NCBI RefSeq assembly: GCF_902505095.1
Contig: NZ_CABWIB010000001.1
Coordinates: forward strand, 434,001 to 498,000
Length of the DNA: 64,000 bases
Source: Oceanivirga miroungae
GTDB lineage: Bacteria; Fusobacteriota; Fusobacteriia; Fusobacteriales; Leptotrichiaceae
Reading direction: 5' to 3'
Below, piece after piece: positions 8,021 to 16,950 of this stretch. Below the pieces are notes generated by a model. It made no database searches, had not been told where the DNA came from, and saw nothing but the letters and a program-made list of their open reading frames with translations. Every line of letters starts with the position of its first letter. The stretch's first letter is position 1. A program made the translations under genes and the position numbers.

Positions 8021-9280
8021 ATGATTTTATGGATAATTTTTTATATCCTAACAATAAGCTTAATATTTCTATTTTTCATTAATGAAAAATTTTTAATAGC
8101 TAAAATAGATACAGTAGCAGATTTTCTATCAAACTATGTATTAAAAGTTAGTATAAAAGATGAAAATAAAAAGTTTTTAAAACTTTTTAATATTGCAAGT
8201 GTGGTAATTTTAGTATTGATTCACTTTGTATATGTAAATAAAGAGCCAAGTAGTGTAATACCTATAAGACATATAGCAGTATGGGCGGTATTTTTAATAA
8301 ATGCAGTATTTTTACTGTTTAATTTTAAAAAAGGATATTTAGCTATACTTAATATTGTTATGTATTTTACAGCAAATTTACTTTTTGCTATTGAAGATAA
8401 ATTCTTTTTCTATGAAATGTTAATTGCAACATTTCTTGTATTAGTTTCTATAATAATAGAAAATAAATTAATAAAAAAAGAATTTAGAATAATTTTAAAT
8501 GGCTTATTTTTATTCGTGTTAGTAATAATTATTCAAAATTTCTATATAGGTAACTATGTAATACCGACTCAATCTATGGAACCTACAATTTTAGTTGGAG
8601 ATAGAATATTCTCAAATAATGCTATATATAAATTTAGTGATGTTAAACTAAATGACATAATATCTTTTTCTGAACCACTAGATAATACCTATCTATATAC
8701 AAAAAGAATAACAGGTATTAAAGGAACTACTTTTGAGATTAAAGATAACAAGGTATTAAGTAATGATAAAAAAATAAGTGACAGATATTATTCTAACGGA
8801 ACAAGTTCTGTATATTCATTATTAGGTGCTGGGAAATACTACATACCTAAAAAAGGTGATAGCGTAAGAATAAAATATATACTTGAGTGGGATACGCAAG
8901 ATAAAGTAGTAAAAAGCATAGAAAATAATGAAGATTTCAATAAGTATATAAAAGAGGCTGACTATGAAAAAATATTTGGAGTATATAATAAGTATGATGG
9001 AAGATTTAGATATACATACATATTAGAAAGTGACAATAGTAAGTATCTATTATTGCCTATACTTGATTTTAAATATGATAAGTCTAAAATGAAAAAGTTA
9101 TTAAATAAAGAAACAATAATATTAGATGATGACTACTATATGGCTATGGGAGATAATACAGATAATAGTCAAGATTCAAGATATTTTGGATATGTTTCAA
9201 AAGCTAGATTAAAAGGTAAATTGATGTTAAGATGGTACCCATTAAGTAGAGTAGGAATTTTAAAATCAAATGACAAGTAA
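8021..9280 (+). CDS. lepB: Signal peptidase I
   Basis: Membrane serine protease that removes signal peptides from exported proteins such as the adhesin and barrel protein here. PTQSMEPTI gives catalytic Ser185; YTKRITGIKG gives the general-base Lys228; MAMGDNTDNSQDSRYFGYV is the conserved box with the GDNxxxSxDSR pattern. At 419 residues it is long. About 175 residues with five or six hydrophobic segments precede the catalytic Ser, and there is an extra stretch of about 100 residues between the Lys box and the GDN box, reminiscent of the enlarged Gram-negative LepB cap. RBS AAGGAGGAC. It overlaps rimI by 11 bp. Confidence 0.95.
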   Translation: MILWIIFYILTISLIFLFFINEKFLIAKIDTVADFLSNYVLKVSIKDENKKFLKLFNIASVVILVLIHFVYVNKEPSSVIPIRHIAVWAVFLINAVFLLFNFKKGYLAILNIVMYFTANLLFAIEDKFFFYEMLIATFLVLVSIIIENKLIKKEFRIILNGLFLFVLVIIIQNFYIGNYVIPTQSMEPTILVGDRIFSNNAIYKFSDVKLNDIISFSEPLDNTYLYTKRITGIKGTTFEIKDNKVLSNDKKISDRYYSNGTSSVYSLLGAGKYYIPKKGDSVRIKYILEWDTQDKVVKSIENNEDFNKYIKEADYEKIFGVYNKYDGRFRYTYILESDNSKYLLLPILDFKYDKSKMKKLLNKETIILDDDYYMAMGDNTDNSQDSRYFGYVSKARLKGKLMLRWYPLSRVGILKSNDK

Positions 9281-9632
9281 TGAAAAAATAGTAAAACTAC
9301 ATAATGAAATATTTAATGATAATAAGGATTTATCGTATTTAGACGGATTAAATATTAAAAATATAACTATATACTCTGATGTTGCGTATATTATAGTAAT
9401 AGATAGCATAGATGTATATGAAATATTTGAAATTGGAGTATTAAAAGAATATAGAAGAAAAAATATTGCAAGTAAGTTAATAGACAGTCTTGATTTAGAT
9501 AAAGATATATTTTTAGAAGTAAGAGAAGATAATATAGCAGCTATTAAACTATATGAAAAAAAAGGTTTTAAAAAAGTTAGTATAAGAAAAAATTATTATA
9601 AAGACAAAAATGCTATAATAATGAGTAGATAA
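9270..9632 (+). CDS. rimI: GNAT acetyltransferase, probable RimI (ribosomal protein bS18-alanine N-acetyltransferase)
   Basis: 120-residue GNAT fold. FEIGVLKEYRRKNIASKLID carries the acetyl-CoA loop (R/Q-x-x-G/N-x-A variant, here RRKNIA), and LEVREDNIAAIKLYEKKGFKKVSIRKNYYKDKNAIIM is the C-terminal half typical of RimI. It is shorter than usual (about 150), missing part of the N-terminal helix pair. Its start lies inside lepB with no clear RBS, so translation is probably coupled. The RimI call comes from the motif pattern; another small GNAT is possible. tsaB/tsaE, often rimI neighbours, are at 41 kb instead. Confidence 0.75.
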   Translation: MTSNEKIVKLHNEIFNDNKDLSYLDGLNIKNITIYSDVAYIIVIDSIDVYEIFEIGVLKEYRRKNIASKLIDSLDLDKDIFLEVREDNIAAIKLYEKKGFKKVSIRKNYYKDKNAIIMSR

Positions 9633-9644
9633 AGGAGATTAAGC

Positions 9645-10709
9645 ATGGCAAAGAAAAAAGAAAATTTAAGTGAAGCTGAAGAAAAAGAAAAATCACTACA
9701 GTTTACATTAGATACAATAAAGAAAAATTATGGTGATGGTAGTATAATGAAGCTAGGAGAAAACCAAAAAATGAACATTAGTGCTATATCAACAGGTAGT
9801 TTAAATCTTGATTTAGCTCTAGGTATAGGTGGGGTTCCTCGTGGAAGAATAGTAGAAATATATGGTGCTGAATCATCAGGTAAAACTACAATTGCATTAC
9901 ATATTATAGCGGAAGCTCAAAAAAATGGTGGAATAGCAGCATTTATAGATGCAGAACACGCACTAGATCCAGTATATGCTAAAGCACTAGGTGTTAATAT
10001 AGATGAGCTTTTAATATCACAACCAGACAATGGTGAACAAGCCTTAGAAATTGCAGAACTTTTAGTAAGAAGTGCTGCTATTGATGTTGTAGTAGTTGAC
10101 TCAGTAGCTGCTCTTGTTCCAAAGGCTGAAATAGAAGGTGAAATGTCAGATCAACAAATGGGACTTCAAGCAAGACTTATGTCAAAAGCTTTAAGAAAAT
10201 TAACTGGGACAATATCTAAATCAGATACAGTTATGATATTTATTAACCAAATAAGAGAAAAAATAGGATTTTCTTTTGTACCAGGTGTACAAACAACTAC
10301 ATCTGGAGGAAGAGCGCTTAAGTTCTTCTCTACAACAAGAATAGAAATTAAAAAAGGACCAGCTATAAAACAAGGTGACGATATAATTGGAAGTGAAGTA
10401 ATTGCAAAAGTTACTAAAAATAAGGTAGCACCTCCATTTAAGGAAGCAAGATTCCCAATAATGTATGGAGTTGGAATATCAAGAGCATCAGAAATACTAG
10501 ACTTAGCAATAGAAATGAAAATTTGTTCAAAAAGTGGTTCATGGTTTAGCTATGGCGATGTAAGATTAGGACAAGGTAAGGTAAATGTAGAAAAATACTT
10601 ACAAGAAAACAAAGATATATTTGAGGAAATAGAAAATAAGGTACTAGCAAATATAGATCCTAGTATTTTAAGGGCAGTAGACGATGATAATACAGAAGAT
10701 CAAGAGTAA
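9645..10709 (+). CDS. recA: Recombinase A
   Basis: ATP-dependent strand-exchange protein of homologous recombination and SOS. 354 residues; Walker [10 protein letters not shown], the segment [17 protein letters not shown], Walker [13 protein letters not shown], loop L1 [12 protein letters not shown], and loop L2 in [10 protein letters not shown]...[29 protein letters not shown]. Downstream recX starts inside its last codons. No LexA-type box is evident in the short 12-bp gap, so any regulation acts on the lepB-rimI-recA-recX unit. Confidence 0.99.
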   Translation: MAKKKENLSEAEEKEKSLQFTLDTIKKNYGDGSIMKLGENQKMNISAISTGSLNLDLALGIGGVPRGRIVEIYGAESSGKTTIALHIIAEAQKNGGIAAFIDAEHALDPVYAKALGVNIDELLISQPDNGEQALEIAELLVRSAAIDVVVVDSVAALVPKAEIEGEMSDQQMGLQARLMSKALRKLTGTISKSDTVMIFINQIREKIGFSFVPGVQTTTSGGRALKFFSTTRIEIKKGPAIKQGDDIIGSEVIAKVTKNKVAPPFKEARFPIMYGVGISRASEILDLAIEMKICSKSGSWFSYGDVRLGQGKVNVEKYLQENKDIFEEIENKVLANIDPSILRAVDDDNTEDQE

Positions 10710-11232
10710 TAAACTTTATTTAGAAAATGATGAAGTAATAGATATAAATCCAGATATTATCCATGAGTTTAAATTAAAATCTAATATGGATATATCTGGT
10801 ATTTATACCGATATTATTAAAGCATCAATAAAAAATAAGGCATTTTACTATATATACCTAAAATCAAGAACAAGATATGAATTATTATCAAAATTAAAAT
10901 TAAAATATTTTGATAAAAAAGAACTAATAGAAGAAGTCCTAGATTACTTAGAAGAAAATCTATATATAAATGATGTAGATTATGCTATATCATATATATT
11001 AAGTCATAAAAATAGTAAAACTAAAAATACTATGAAACTTTTGCAAAAGGGTATAAAAAAGCAAGATATAGATGAAGCTTACGAGGATATTCCAAATGAC
11101 ATGGAAAAAGAACAACTAAGTGAAGAAGTTAGAAAATTAAAAGAAAAAAACTATGAAGATGCTAAAATCATATTAACTCTAACTAGAAAAGGTTATAGAT
11201 ATAATGATATAAAAGAAAATTTAAAAAAATAA
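10684..11232 (+). CDS. recX: RecX, regulator of RecA
   Basis: Small all-helical protein that binds RecA filaments and modulates RecA activity. 182 residues with the RecX triple-helix repeat pattern: [41 protein letters not shown], then [21 protein letters not shown], then [26 protein letters not shown]. The start ATG 10684 lies 26 bp inside recA and has only a weak upstream AGGG, implying translational coupling. Gene order recA-recX is widespread. Confidence 0.9.
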   Translation: MIIQKIKSNKLYLENDEVIDINPDIIHEFKLKSNMDISGIYTDIIKASIKNKAFYYIYLKSRTRYELLSKLKLKYFDKKELIEEVLDYLEENLYINDVDYAISYILSHKNSKTKNTMKLLQKGIKKQDIDEAYEDIPNDMEKEQLSEEVRKLKEKNYEDAKIILTLTRKGYRYNDIKENLKK

Positions 11233-11268
11233 AAGAGATAAGCTAATAAACTTACCTCTTATTTTTTT
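11233..11268. terminator. Terminator between recX and the converging pseudogene
   Basis: Stem AAGAGATAAG (11233-11242) / CTTACCTCTT (11251-11260) with one mismatch, then ATTTTTTT on the plus strand. It overlaps the end of the minus-strand reading frame. Confidence 0.7.
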
Positions 11269-12011
11269 ATAATAGCTACTTGTTTTTTCCCATGTATTTT
11301 TGTAATAAATTTATTATATTCACCTGATGATTTCCATTCTCCAGCAACGATTATAATATTATCCATATTATTATATATTTCAGAACGAATTTTTTTATAA
11401 TAATCTTCATCTGAAAAATATAATGTAAACATATATTTTTCGCTATAAATAGGAGATACTAAATAAATTTCTCTCTTACTATCATTATATAATGTTTTTC
11501 TTTCTCATTTAGCTTCTATTATCCTCATTCCATAAAATCCATTTTGGTACATATATTCACTTCTATCATCTAATAGCAATAATCCTATTTTTCTATCAGC
11601 GTATATGTCATCAACAGGGAAACTTTTACATAAAGAATATATTTGTCTTAATGTTCTTGGTGGTTTTATACTATGTTCACCATAGGAATTATGTAAAATA
11701 TTATTTATTGCATCCTCGTAATTAAATTTTTCTTCATCAAATTTACTACTATCAAAATTTGCAACACTATTACCGTAGTAACAGTTTTTAATATGCTTAA
11801 AATGAGCCTTAGTTGCCCTAAAATAAGCATTTTTACTTCCACTAATTGAACAAATATATAATTTTGCATTACAATTAGGATTAGGACAATAAAATTCATT
11901 ATTTCTATCTTCGTCTGTTGCTTTATTTGCATAAATAATATTTTTCCTATTTTCATCTCTATAAGCATATTTAGTCATATCATTAACTCTCAATTTAAAT
12001 TTACCTTTCAT
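11259..12011 (-). pseudogene. Zinc-ribbon protein (CoiA-like N-terminal type), interrupted by in-frame TGA
   Basis: Read from ATG 12011, the protein begins TKYAYRDENRKNIIYANKA and has a zinc-ribbon-like pattern CPNPNC ... HFKHIKNC, a layout seen at the N-terminus of CoiA-like and related uncharacterised proteins. After 168 codons a TGA (11507-11505) occurs. The same frame then continues without interruption for 81 more codons (ERKTLYNDSKREIYLVSPIYS ... QVAIIKK) to TAA 11261-11259. Either the gene is a recent nonsense pseudogene or a 168-residue product with a vestigial tail. I do not know its function. It converges with recX. Confidence 0.6.
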
Positions 12012-12105
12012 TAAATTATAACTAAAGGTATCTATTAGTCAATATTTTAAATTGAAAATTAGATATTTTTTACAAAAGAAACTATCGAAAAAAAACTTTT
12101 TTTTC

Positions 12106-12133
12106 TTGACAAACTTAGAAATCAAGGTAAAAT
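12106..12133 (+). promoter_or_regulatory. Predicted promoter of the maltodextrin operon
   Basis: TTGACA (12106-12111), 16-bp spacer, TAAAAT (12128-12133). The operator 12146-12161 begins 12 bp after the -10 box, over the expected transcription start, suiting repression. Confidence 0.7.
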
Positions 12134-12145
12134 TAAGGTGTAAAA

Positions 12146-12161
12146 TTGAAAACGGTTTCAA
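12146..12161 (+). promoter_or_regulatory. LacI/CcpA-type operator (cre-like)
   Basis: TTGAAAACGGTTTCAA is a near-palindrome centred on CG and matches the Gram-positive cre consensus TGWAANCGNTNWCA at all fixed positions. Because a LacI-family gene closes this cluster (18044-19036), that local repressor is the simplest candidate. A global CcpA encoded elsewhere cannot be excluded. Confidence 0.75.
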
Positions 12162-12177
12162 ATAGGAGGAATTATTT

Positions 12178-13479
12178 ATGAAAAAGAAATTAATTTATTC
12201 TGTTGTTAGTTTATTAACAATAGCAGGTATTGTTTCATGTGGAACAAGTAAAGAAGAAGTAAAAGCGGAAGCTAAAAAATCAGCTGAAATAACAGTTCAA
12301 GCTGAAAGTTCTTGGGTAGATTACTACAAAAAAGCTGCTGAAAAAGTTATGAAAGAAAATCCAGGAGACAAGATAAATGTAGTTGAAATGGGATCATTTG
12401 ATTTATTAGATAAGTTAGATAAAACTGATGCAACTAATCCAGATATAACTGACGTATTTGCATTCCCATTAGATAGATTAAGTAAGTTATCTCAAGCTGA
12501 AGCATTAGCAAGTTTTGATGCGAAAGCACTAGCAGGTAAAATTGGTGGATTTGGTGATTATGATAAAGGTCTAGGAGGACAAATAGTAGTTGATGGTGCT
12601 TATTTAGGTTTTCCATTTAATATTGAAACTTTAGTAACATTTGTAAATACAAAAAATGCTAAGAATTTAAATATTGACCTAACTAAACCAGTTGAATTAG
12701 TACAAAAAGATGTAAATAATGTAATGATAGCTATGTTTAACGCTTGGTTTGCAGTAGCTGCAACAAATGCTGGAAATATAGAATTATTAGGTAAAACTAG
12801 TGATGGGTTCTATTCAGATTTAGTAAAACCTTATGACGAATTATCAAAAGAACAAAAAATGGTTATAGATCAATTATTTAAATACTGGCAAAAAGCAAAT
12901 GCTCAAAAAACAACTTTATTTGACGCAGGTGCAACTTGGGGATACATTGATGAACAATTCAAAGATGGTGGTAAAGCAGTACTTAGAATAGATGGTCCTT
13001 GGTCAGTTGGTGGATTATCTGAGTTATCTAAAAATTTAGATGTGCTACCTATTGGATCAATTAGTGTAGCAGGTGAAGCATTAAGACACTGGAAAGGTGG
13101 TTGGGCTTTAGGAATAAACGCTAGAATAGAAGAAGATATGGATAAAAAAGCATTAGCTGAAAAAATGATAGCTGAATTAATGAATAGAGAAAATGCAGCA
13201 GAATTATTTAAAGTTTCAGGTAAGATAATGCCTAACGTATCAAAAGAAGAATATGCTAAATCAAACTTAGAACAATTTAATAAAAAAGTTATAGCTGCTG
13301 TTATAGATTCTTATGAAGATTCAGTAGCAAGACCATTATTTAAAGAATGGGATAAAGTATGGGATACTTGGCAAAATGGTATCTTATCATGGAACACAGC
13401 ACAACCTAAAAATGCAAAAGAAGCATATAACGAATTAAGCGCTTCATTCAAAGCAATGATGCAAAATATTGACAAATAG
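12178..13479 (+). CDS. malE: Maltodextrin ABC transporter, solute-binding lipoprotein (MalE type)
   Basis: 433-residue extracytoplasmic sugar-binding protein. The signal peptide ends in a lipobox IVSC (Cys21), so it is lipid-anchored. The mature part is an SBP family 1 fold with family-like features such as FPFNIETLVTF, DAGATWGYIDEQF, LRIDGPWSVGGL and HWKGGWALGINARIE. RBS ATAGGAGGAATT. It is first in the operon malE-(small membrane protein)-malF-malG-msmK-lacI. A second, clearly related binding protein lies at 20605. The maltodextrin substrate is inferred from the similar second copy sitting next to a GH13 enzyme. Confidence 0.9.
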   Translation: MKKKLIYSVVSLLTIAGIVSCGTSKEEVKAEAKKSAEITVQAESSWVDYYKKAAEKVMKENPGDKINVVEMGSFDLLDKLDKTDATNPDITDVFAFPLDRLSKLSQAEALASFDAKALAGKIGGFGDYDKGLGGQIVVDGAYLGFPFNIETLVTFVNTKNAKNLNIDLTKPVELVQKDVNNVMIAMFNAWFAVAATNAGNIELLGKTSDGFYSDLVKPYDELSKEQKMVIDQLFKYWQKANAQKTTLFDAGATWGYIDEQFKDGGKAVLRIDGPWSVGGLSELSKNLDVLPIGSISVAGEALRHWKGGWALGINARIEEDMDKKALAEKMIAELMNRENAAELFKVSGKIMPNVSKEEYAKSNLEQFNKKVIAAVIDSYEDSVARPLFKEWDKVWDTWQNGILSWNTAQPKNAKEAYNELSASFKAMMQNIDK

Positions 13480-13499
13480 TTAAAAAAAAGGTACAAAAT

Positions 13500-13528
13500 G
13501 GGGGGTGGAGATTTACCCCCTTTAATTT
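13500..13528 (+). terminator. GC-rich hairpin after malE (attenuator or mRNA stabiliser)
   Basis: Stem GGGGGT (13501-13506) / ACCCCC (13515-13520), 8-nt loop, then TTTAATTT. It is unusually GC-rich for this genome and sits between malE and the permease genes. That placement is known in other binding-protein operons for keeping the binding protein in excess over the permease. Confidence 0.65.
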
Positions 13529-13539
13529 ACAGGAGTAAC

Positions 13540-13956
13540 ATGAAAAAAGGATTTAACTTATCATTTAAACAGTTAGTTATAATATTAACTATTATTTTTT
13601 TTGTAATATCATCAGAAAGTGTTAACTTTCTATATATAACAAAAAATACTGAGTACATGAATAATTTTTTAAAAACAACTGATATTTTAATAACAAAAGA
13701 TACCTATATATTGGCTAATATGATTACATACTTTTTTGTTGTAATAAACTATGTGATATTAGCACTTTTTACATATATAGGTAGAAATAAGATAAAAGTA
13801 GGTGTTGTTTATAAAGCAGTATACTTTTTTATAATATTATTCACCTTAATTTATGAAATATTTTTAAATAAGGCAATATATATAAATTATGTAGCTATAA
13901 TATTACAAATAGTCCTTATGATATATGTAATAAACTTAAAAGAAAAAAGGAGTTGA
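13540..13956 (+). CDS. Small four-helix membrane protein in the maltodextrin operon
   Basis: I do not recognise the family. From ATG 13540 (RBS CAGGAG, 5 bp spacing) the product is 138 residues with four hydrophobic segments (QLVIILTIIFFVIS; ITYFFVVINYVILALFTYI; AVYFFIILFTLIYEIF; INYVAIILQIVLMIYVI) and a Lys/Arg-rich tail. An in-frame start at 13498 would place translation inside the GC-rich hairpin and lacks an RBS. The gene ends 4 bp before malF and is surely co-transcribed. A role in assembling or modulating the transporter is only a guess from position. Confidence 0.75.
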   Translation: MKKGFNLSFKQLVIILTIIFFVISSESVNFLYITKNTEYMNNFLKTTDILITKDTYILANMITYFFVVINYVILALFTYIGRNKIKVGVVYKAVYFFIILFTLIYEIFLNKAIYINYVAIILQIVLMIYVINLKEKRS

Positions 13957-13960
13957 AAAA

Positions 13961-16042
13961 ATGCTAAATGAATTTGTATATGATAGTTTTCAAGTACAGC
14001 ACGAGAGAAAAAATCTATATTTACTAGATAAAGCTCGTGGAATAAAAGTAGATAAAGCTAAGCATCCTTACATTATTAAATTAAATAAATTTAAAGAAGA
14101 AGAAGCAAGTTTTATTAAAACAAGAAACAGTAAAATAAAAGAAATTGAATCTAGTTTATTAGAGAATGACAAAAGAATTAAAAAAGCAACATTAAGATTA
14201 GAAAAAGCTAAATTAAATAAAGAATTCTATGAAAAATTTTATGATTTAACTTATGATGCAAGCTTTTTATTAGATGTATCAAAAGTAGAAATTAACATGC
14301 TAGAAAGAGTATTAAAGACATATAAAGATAAAAAAGATGAAATAGAAGTATATATTGAAAATCTAAAACATCTTGATATGGAAGAAGAAAAAGAATCTAA
14401 AGAAAAATATGAAATAGAAAAAGAAAAAATCAAAAAAGAACAACAAGTAGAAATTGCTAAGTTAAAAGAACTTTATGATGATGGTATAATTTCTAAAATG
14501 GCATATAAAAATAAAATAGAAGCGCTAAAGATTAAAGAAAAAGATGAATTAGAAGTTTTAAAAATGGAAATTCCATCTATTTTAATTAAAGCAAGACTTA
14601 AGAGTTTAAAATATGGTATAAAGCAAGAATACAAGAATATGTTAAATATATTAGAATTAGAAATTTCAGATATTAGAAGAAGAACTCCTATAGAAGTTTC
14701 TCGTGTTAATAAAACATTACCAATACTAACATTCTTAATACCAGGTTTAGGTCAGTTTATAAATAAACAATACTTTAAAGCTAGTCTATTTTTCATTCTA
14801 ACTTTATTTACATACTTTGCTGCAATTCCATACGCATTAGGTTATGGAAACTATCGTGGAACAGGAATATCTGGATTAATCACATTAGCACAAGGTGGAT
14901 CAAAGTTAGATAAATCAATGATCTTTATGATAGAAGGAGTAATTGCAGTATTTCTATTATGTATTGTAATTGCTGCATATTACTTTGCATATAAAGATGT
15001 TAAAGATGTACTTAATGATAAAATGAAAGGTATAAGACCTAAAACATATTTTGAAACAGTAGAATCATTAAGTGAAGAAGGACTACCATATATAGTAGCA
15101 ACAGGAGCCTTCATATTAATCCTATTTATAGTAATAGTACCAATACTAACAACAATACTATTATCATTTACAGGAATGGATCCTAACCACCAATCAAAAT
15201 TCCCTTGGGTAGGACTTGAAAACTATAAACTGTTAATTCAAGCTAAAGGTGTAGCAGGAGGACCTTTCTGGTTAATTATAGGGTGGACATTAATGTGGAC
15301 ACTAGGAGCTACAACATTATCAATATTTGTAGGATTTATGTTAGCAATTATTGCAAATAATGATAGAATTAAATTTAAAGGTGTATTTAGAACAATATAC
15401 TTATTACCATGGGCAGTACCAGCATTTATTACAATAATGTATTTTAGTATAATGGTAAGTCCAAGTGGAAGTATAACAACATTTATGCATGATCGTTTAG
15501 GTATAGATTTACTAATTAAAAATAGCCCAGCAGCAACTAGAATATTCTTAATTCTAATGCAAACATGGCTAGGTTCATCATATGTTTTCTTACTATCAAC
15601 AGGAGTATTACAAGCAATATCAGAAGACCTATATGAAGCAGCTGATATAGATGGATCTACTGCTTGGCAAAAACTAAGTAAAATTACAGTACCATTAGTA
15701 CTATTCCAAACAGCACCACTATTAATAGGTCAATATACATTTAACTTTAATAACTTCTCTATAATCTATCTATTTAACCAAGGTGGACCGTTCTTACCAA
15801 GTAAATATGGGAATATAGCAGGAGCAAGTGACCTACTTATATCATATATATATAAGTTAACAATAAATAGTCAATATCAATCAGCAGGAGCAAGTGACCT
15901 ACTTATATCATATATATATAAGTTAACAATAAATAGTCAATATCAATCAGCAGGAGCTGCTATTACGATATTCATATCAATAGCACTTATGATAATAGCA
16001 TATGTAGGATTTAAAAATTCTAAGGCGTTTAAGGAGGAATAA
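13961..16042 (+). CDS. malF: Maltodextrin ABC permease MalF with long N-terminal extension and internal duplication
   Basis: 693 residues. Residues 1-245 are a charged, mostly coiled-coil region; KLKELYDDGIISKMAYKNKIEALK (about 167-190) resembles a SHOCT motif. Two or more hydrophobic segments follow (LPILTFLIPGLGQFINKQY, about 253-271, and on to 345). The MalF permease core starts near 375, with the ABC-contact EAA loop LYEAADIDGSTAWQKL at 557-572. Residues 620-641 are repeated exactly as 642-663 by a 66-bp tandem DNA duplication. The repeated segment lies between the last two membrane helices, where MalF proteins have one copy. RBS AAAAGGAG. The permease assignment is firm; the role of the extension is unknown. 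Confidence 0.92.
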   Translation: MLNEFVYDSFQVQHERKNLYLLDKARGIKVDKAKHPYIIKLNKFKEEEASFIKTRNSKIKEIESSLLENDKRIKKATLRLEKAKLNKEFYEKFYDLTYDASFLLDVSKVEINMLERVLKTYKDKKDEIEVYIENLKHLDMEEEKESKEKYEIEKEKIKKEQQVEIAKLKELYDDGIISKMAYKNKIEALKIKEKDELEVLKMEIPSILIKARLKSLKYGIKQEYKNMLNILELEISDIRRRTPIEVSRVNKTLPILTFLIPGLGQFINKQYFKASLFFILTLFTYFAAIPYALGYGNYRGTGISGLITLAQGGSKLDKSMIFMIEGVIAVFLLCIVIAAYYFAYKDVKDVLNDKMKGIRPKTYFETVESLSEEGLPYIVATGAFILILFIVIVPILTTILLSFTGMDPNHQSKFPWVGLENYKLLIQAKGVAGGPFWLIIGWTLMWTLGATTLSIFVGFMLAIIANNDRIKFKGVFRTIYLLPWAVPAFITIMYFSIMVSPSGSITTFMHDRLGIDLLIKNSPAATRIFLILMQTWLGSSYVFLLSTGVLQAISEDLYEAADIDGSTAWQKLSKITVPLVLFQTAPLLIGQYTFNFNNFSIIYLFNQGGPFLPSKYGNIAGASDLLISYIYKLTINSQYQSAGASDLLISYIYKLTINSQYQSAGAAITIFISIALMIIAYVGFKNSKAFKEE
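15818..15957 (+). repeat. 66-bp perfect tandem duplication inside malF
   Basis: Unit 1 at 15818-15883 and unit 2 at 15884-15949 are identical, each starting GCAGGAGCAAGTGACC. A further 8 bases of a third unit start (GCAGGAGC) follow at 15950. It is in frame and adds 22 residues. Confidence 0.97.
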
Positions 16043-16045
16043 GAT

Positions 16046-16942
16046 ATGTTTTTTAAGAAAAAAAATAATTCAAGTCTTTACCTATCAGATAAACCACCTT
16101 TATCATTTGGTGGAAAGGTAATGTTAGCTTTATCTTATCTGGTCTTAATAATTTGGGCCTTATTAATAATTGTTCCATTAGTTGAAATGGTATTAGGTTC
16201 ATTTAATGGAGCACAAGCTAAGTATATTATAGCTAATGGGGAATGGAAATTTTCATTAAATCACTTTAAATTTTTAATAAATGAAACTCTATTTTTAAGA
16301 TGGGTAGTAAATACAATTTATGTTGCTGTATTAACAGCTGCAATAAATTTAATAGTAGTATCATTAACTGGTTATGTTTACAGCAGATACAGATTTAAAG
16401 GTAGAAAAGCTTCGTTAATGGCTATTATGTTAATTCAAGTAATACCAGCATTTGGTGGAATTATTGCTTACTTTACTATGTATCAAATAATAAATGCTGT
16501 AGTTCCATTATTCTCAAGACAAATGATGTTAATTCTAATATATGCAATAGGAGGAATTGCAACTAATACCTTCATATTAAAAGGATATATAGATTCAATT
16601 TCAACAGAATTAGATGAAGCTGCTCAAATTGATGGTTGTAGTAGTTTACAAATATATAGACTGATTATCATGCCAATAGCAAGACCAATGTTATCAATAA
16701 TCGCACTATGGTCATTTATAGGTCCATTTATGGATTACTTACTACCAAGTGTTTTATTAACAAATACAAAAACATATACATTAGCAGCAGGACTATTTAC
16801 ATTAATATCAGATGAAAGAACACTAAACCAAACAGCATTTGCTGCAGGAGGATTACTAACTGCAATTCCAATTGTAATACTATTTATGTACTTACAAAGA
16901 GATTTAGTATCAGGTTTAGCTAAAGGATCTGTTAAAGGGTAG
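16046..16942 (+). CDS. malG: Maltodextrin ABC permease MalG
   Basis: 298-residue inner-membrane permease that pairs with MalF. It has six hydrophobic segments, with the EAA loop STELDEAAQIDGCSSLQIYRLIIMPIARP contacting the ATPase. The N-terminal LALSYLVLIIWALLIIVPLVEMVLGSF and the C-terminal LFMYLQRDLVSGLAKGSVKG are typical of MalG. It starts 4 bp after malF (RBS AAGGAGGAA) and ends 9 bp before the ATPase gene. Confidence 0.95.
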   Translation: MFFKKKNNSSLYLSDKPPLSFGGKVMLALSYLVLIIWALLIIVPLVEMVLGSFNGAQAKYIIANGEWKFSLNHFKFLINETLFLRWVVNTIYVAVLTAAINLIVVSLTGYVYSRYRFKGRKASLMAIMLIQVIPAFGGIIAYFTMYQIINAVVPLFSRQMMLILIYAIGGIATNTFILKGYIDSISTELDEAAQIDGCSSLQIYRLIIMPIARPMLSIIALWSFIGPFMDYLLPSVLLTNTKTYTLAAGLFTLISDERTLNQTAFAAGGLLTAIPIVILFMYLQRDLVSGLAKGSVKG

Positions 16943-16950
16943 GAGGAAAA

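Noticed and set aside
11505-11507. TGA read as tryptophan or selenocysteine
   Set aside because: TGA serves as a normal stop elsewhere in the window (for example 34354-34356, and 37208-37210 in the leader frame), Trp is coded by TGG, and no selenium insertion element or partner genes are seen.
13498-13539. Upstream start for the small membrane protein
   Set aside because: It would begin inside the GGGGGT/ACCCCC hairpin with no RBS; ATG 13540 has CAGGAG at good spacing.
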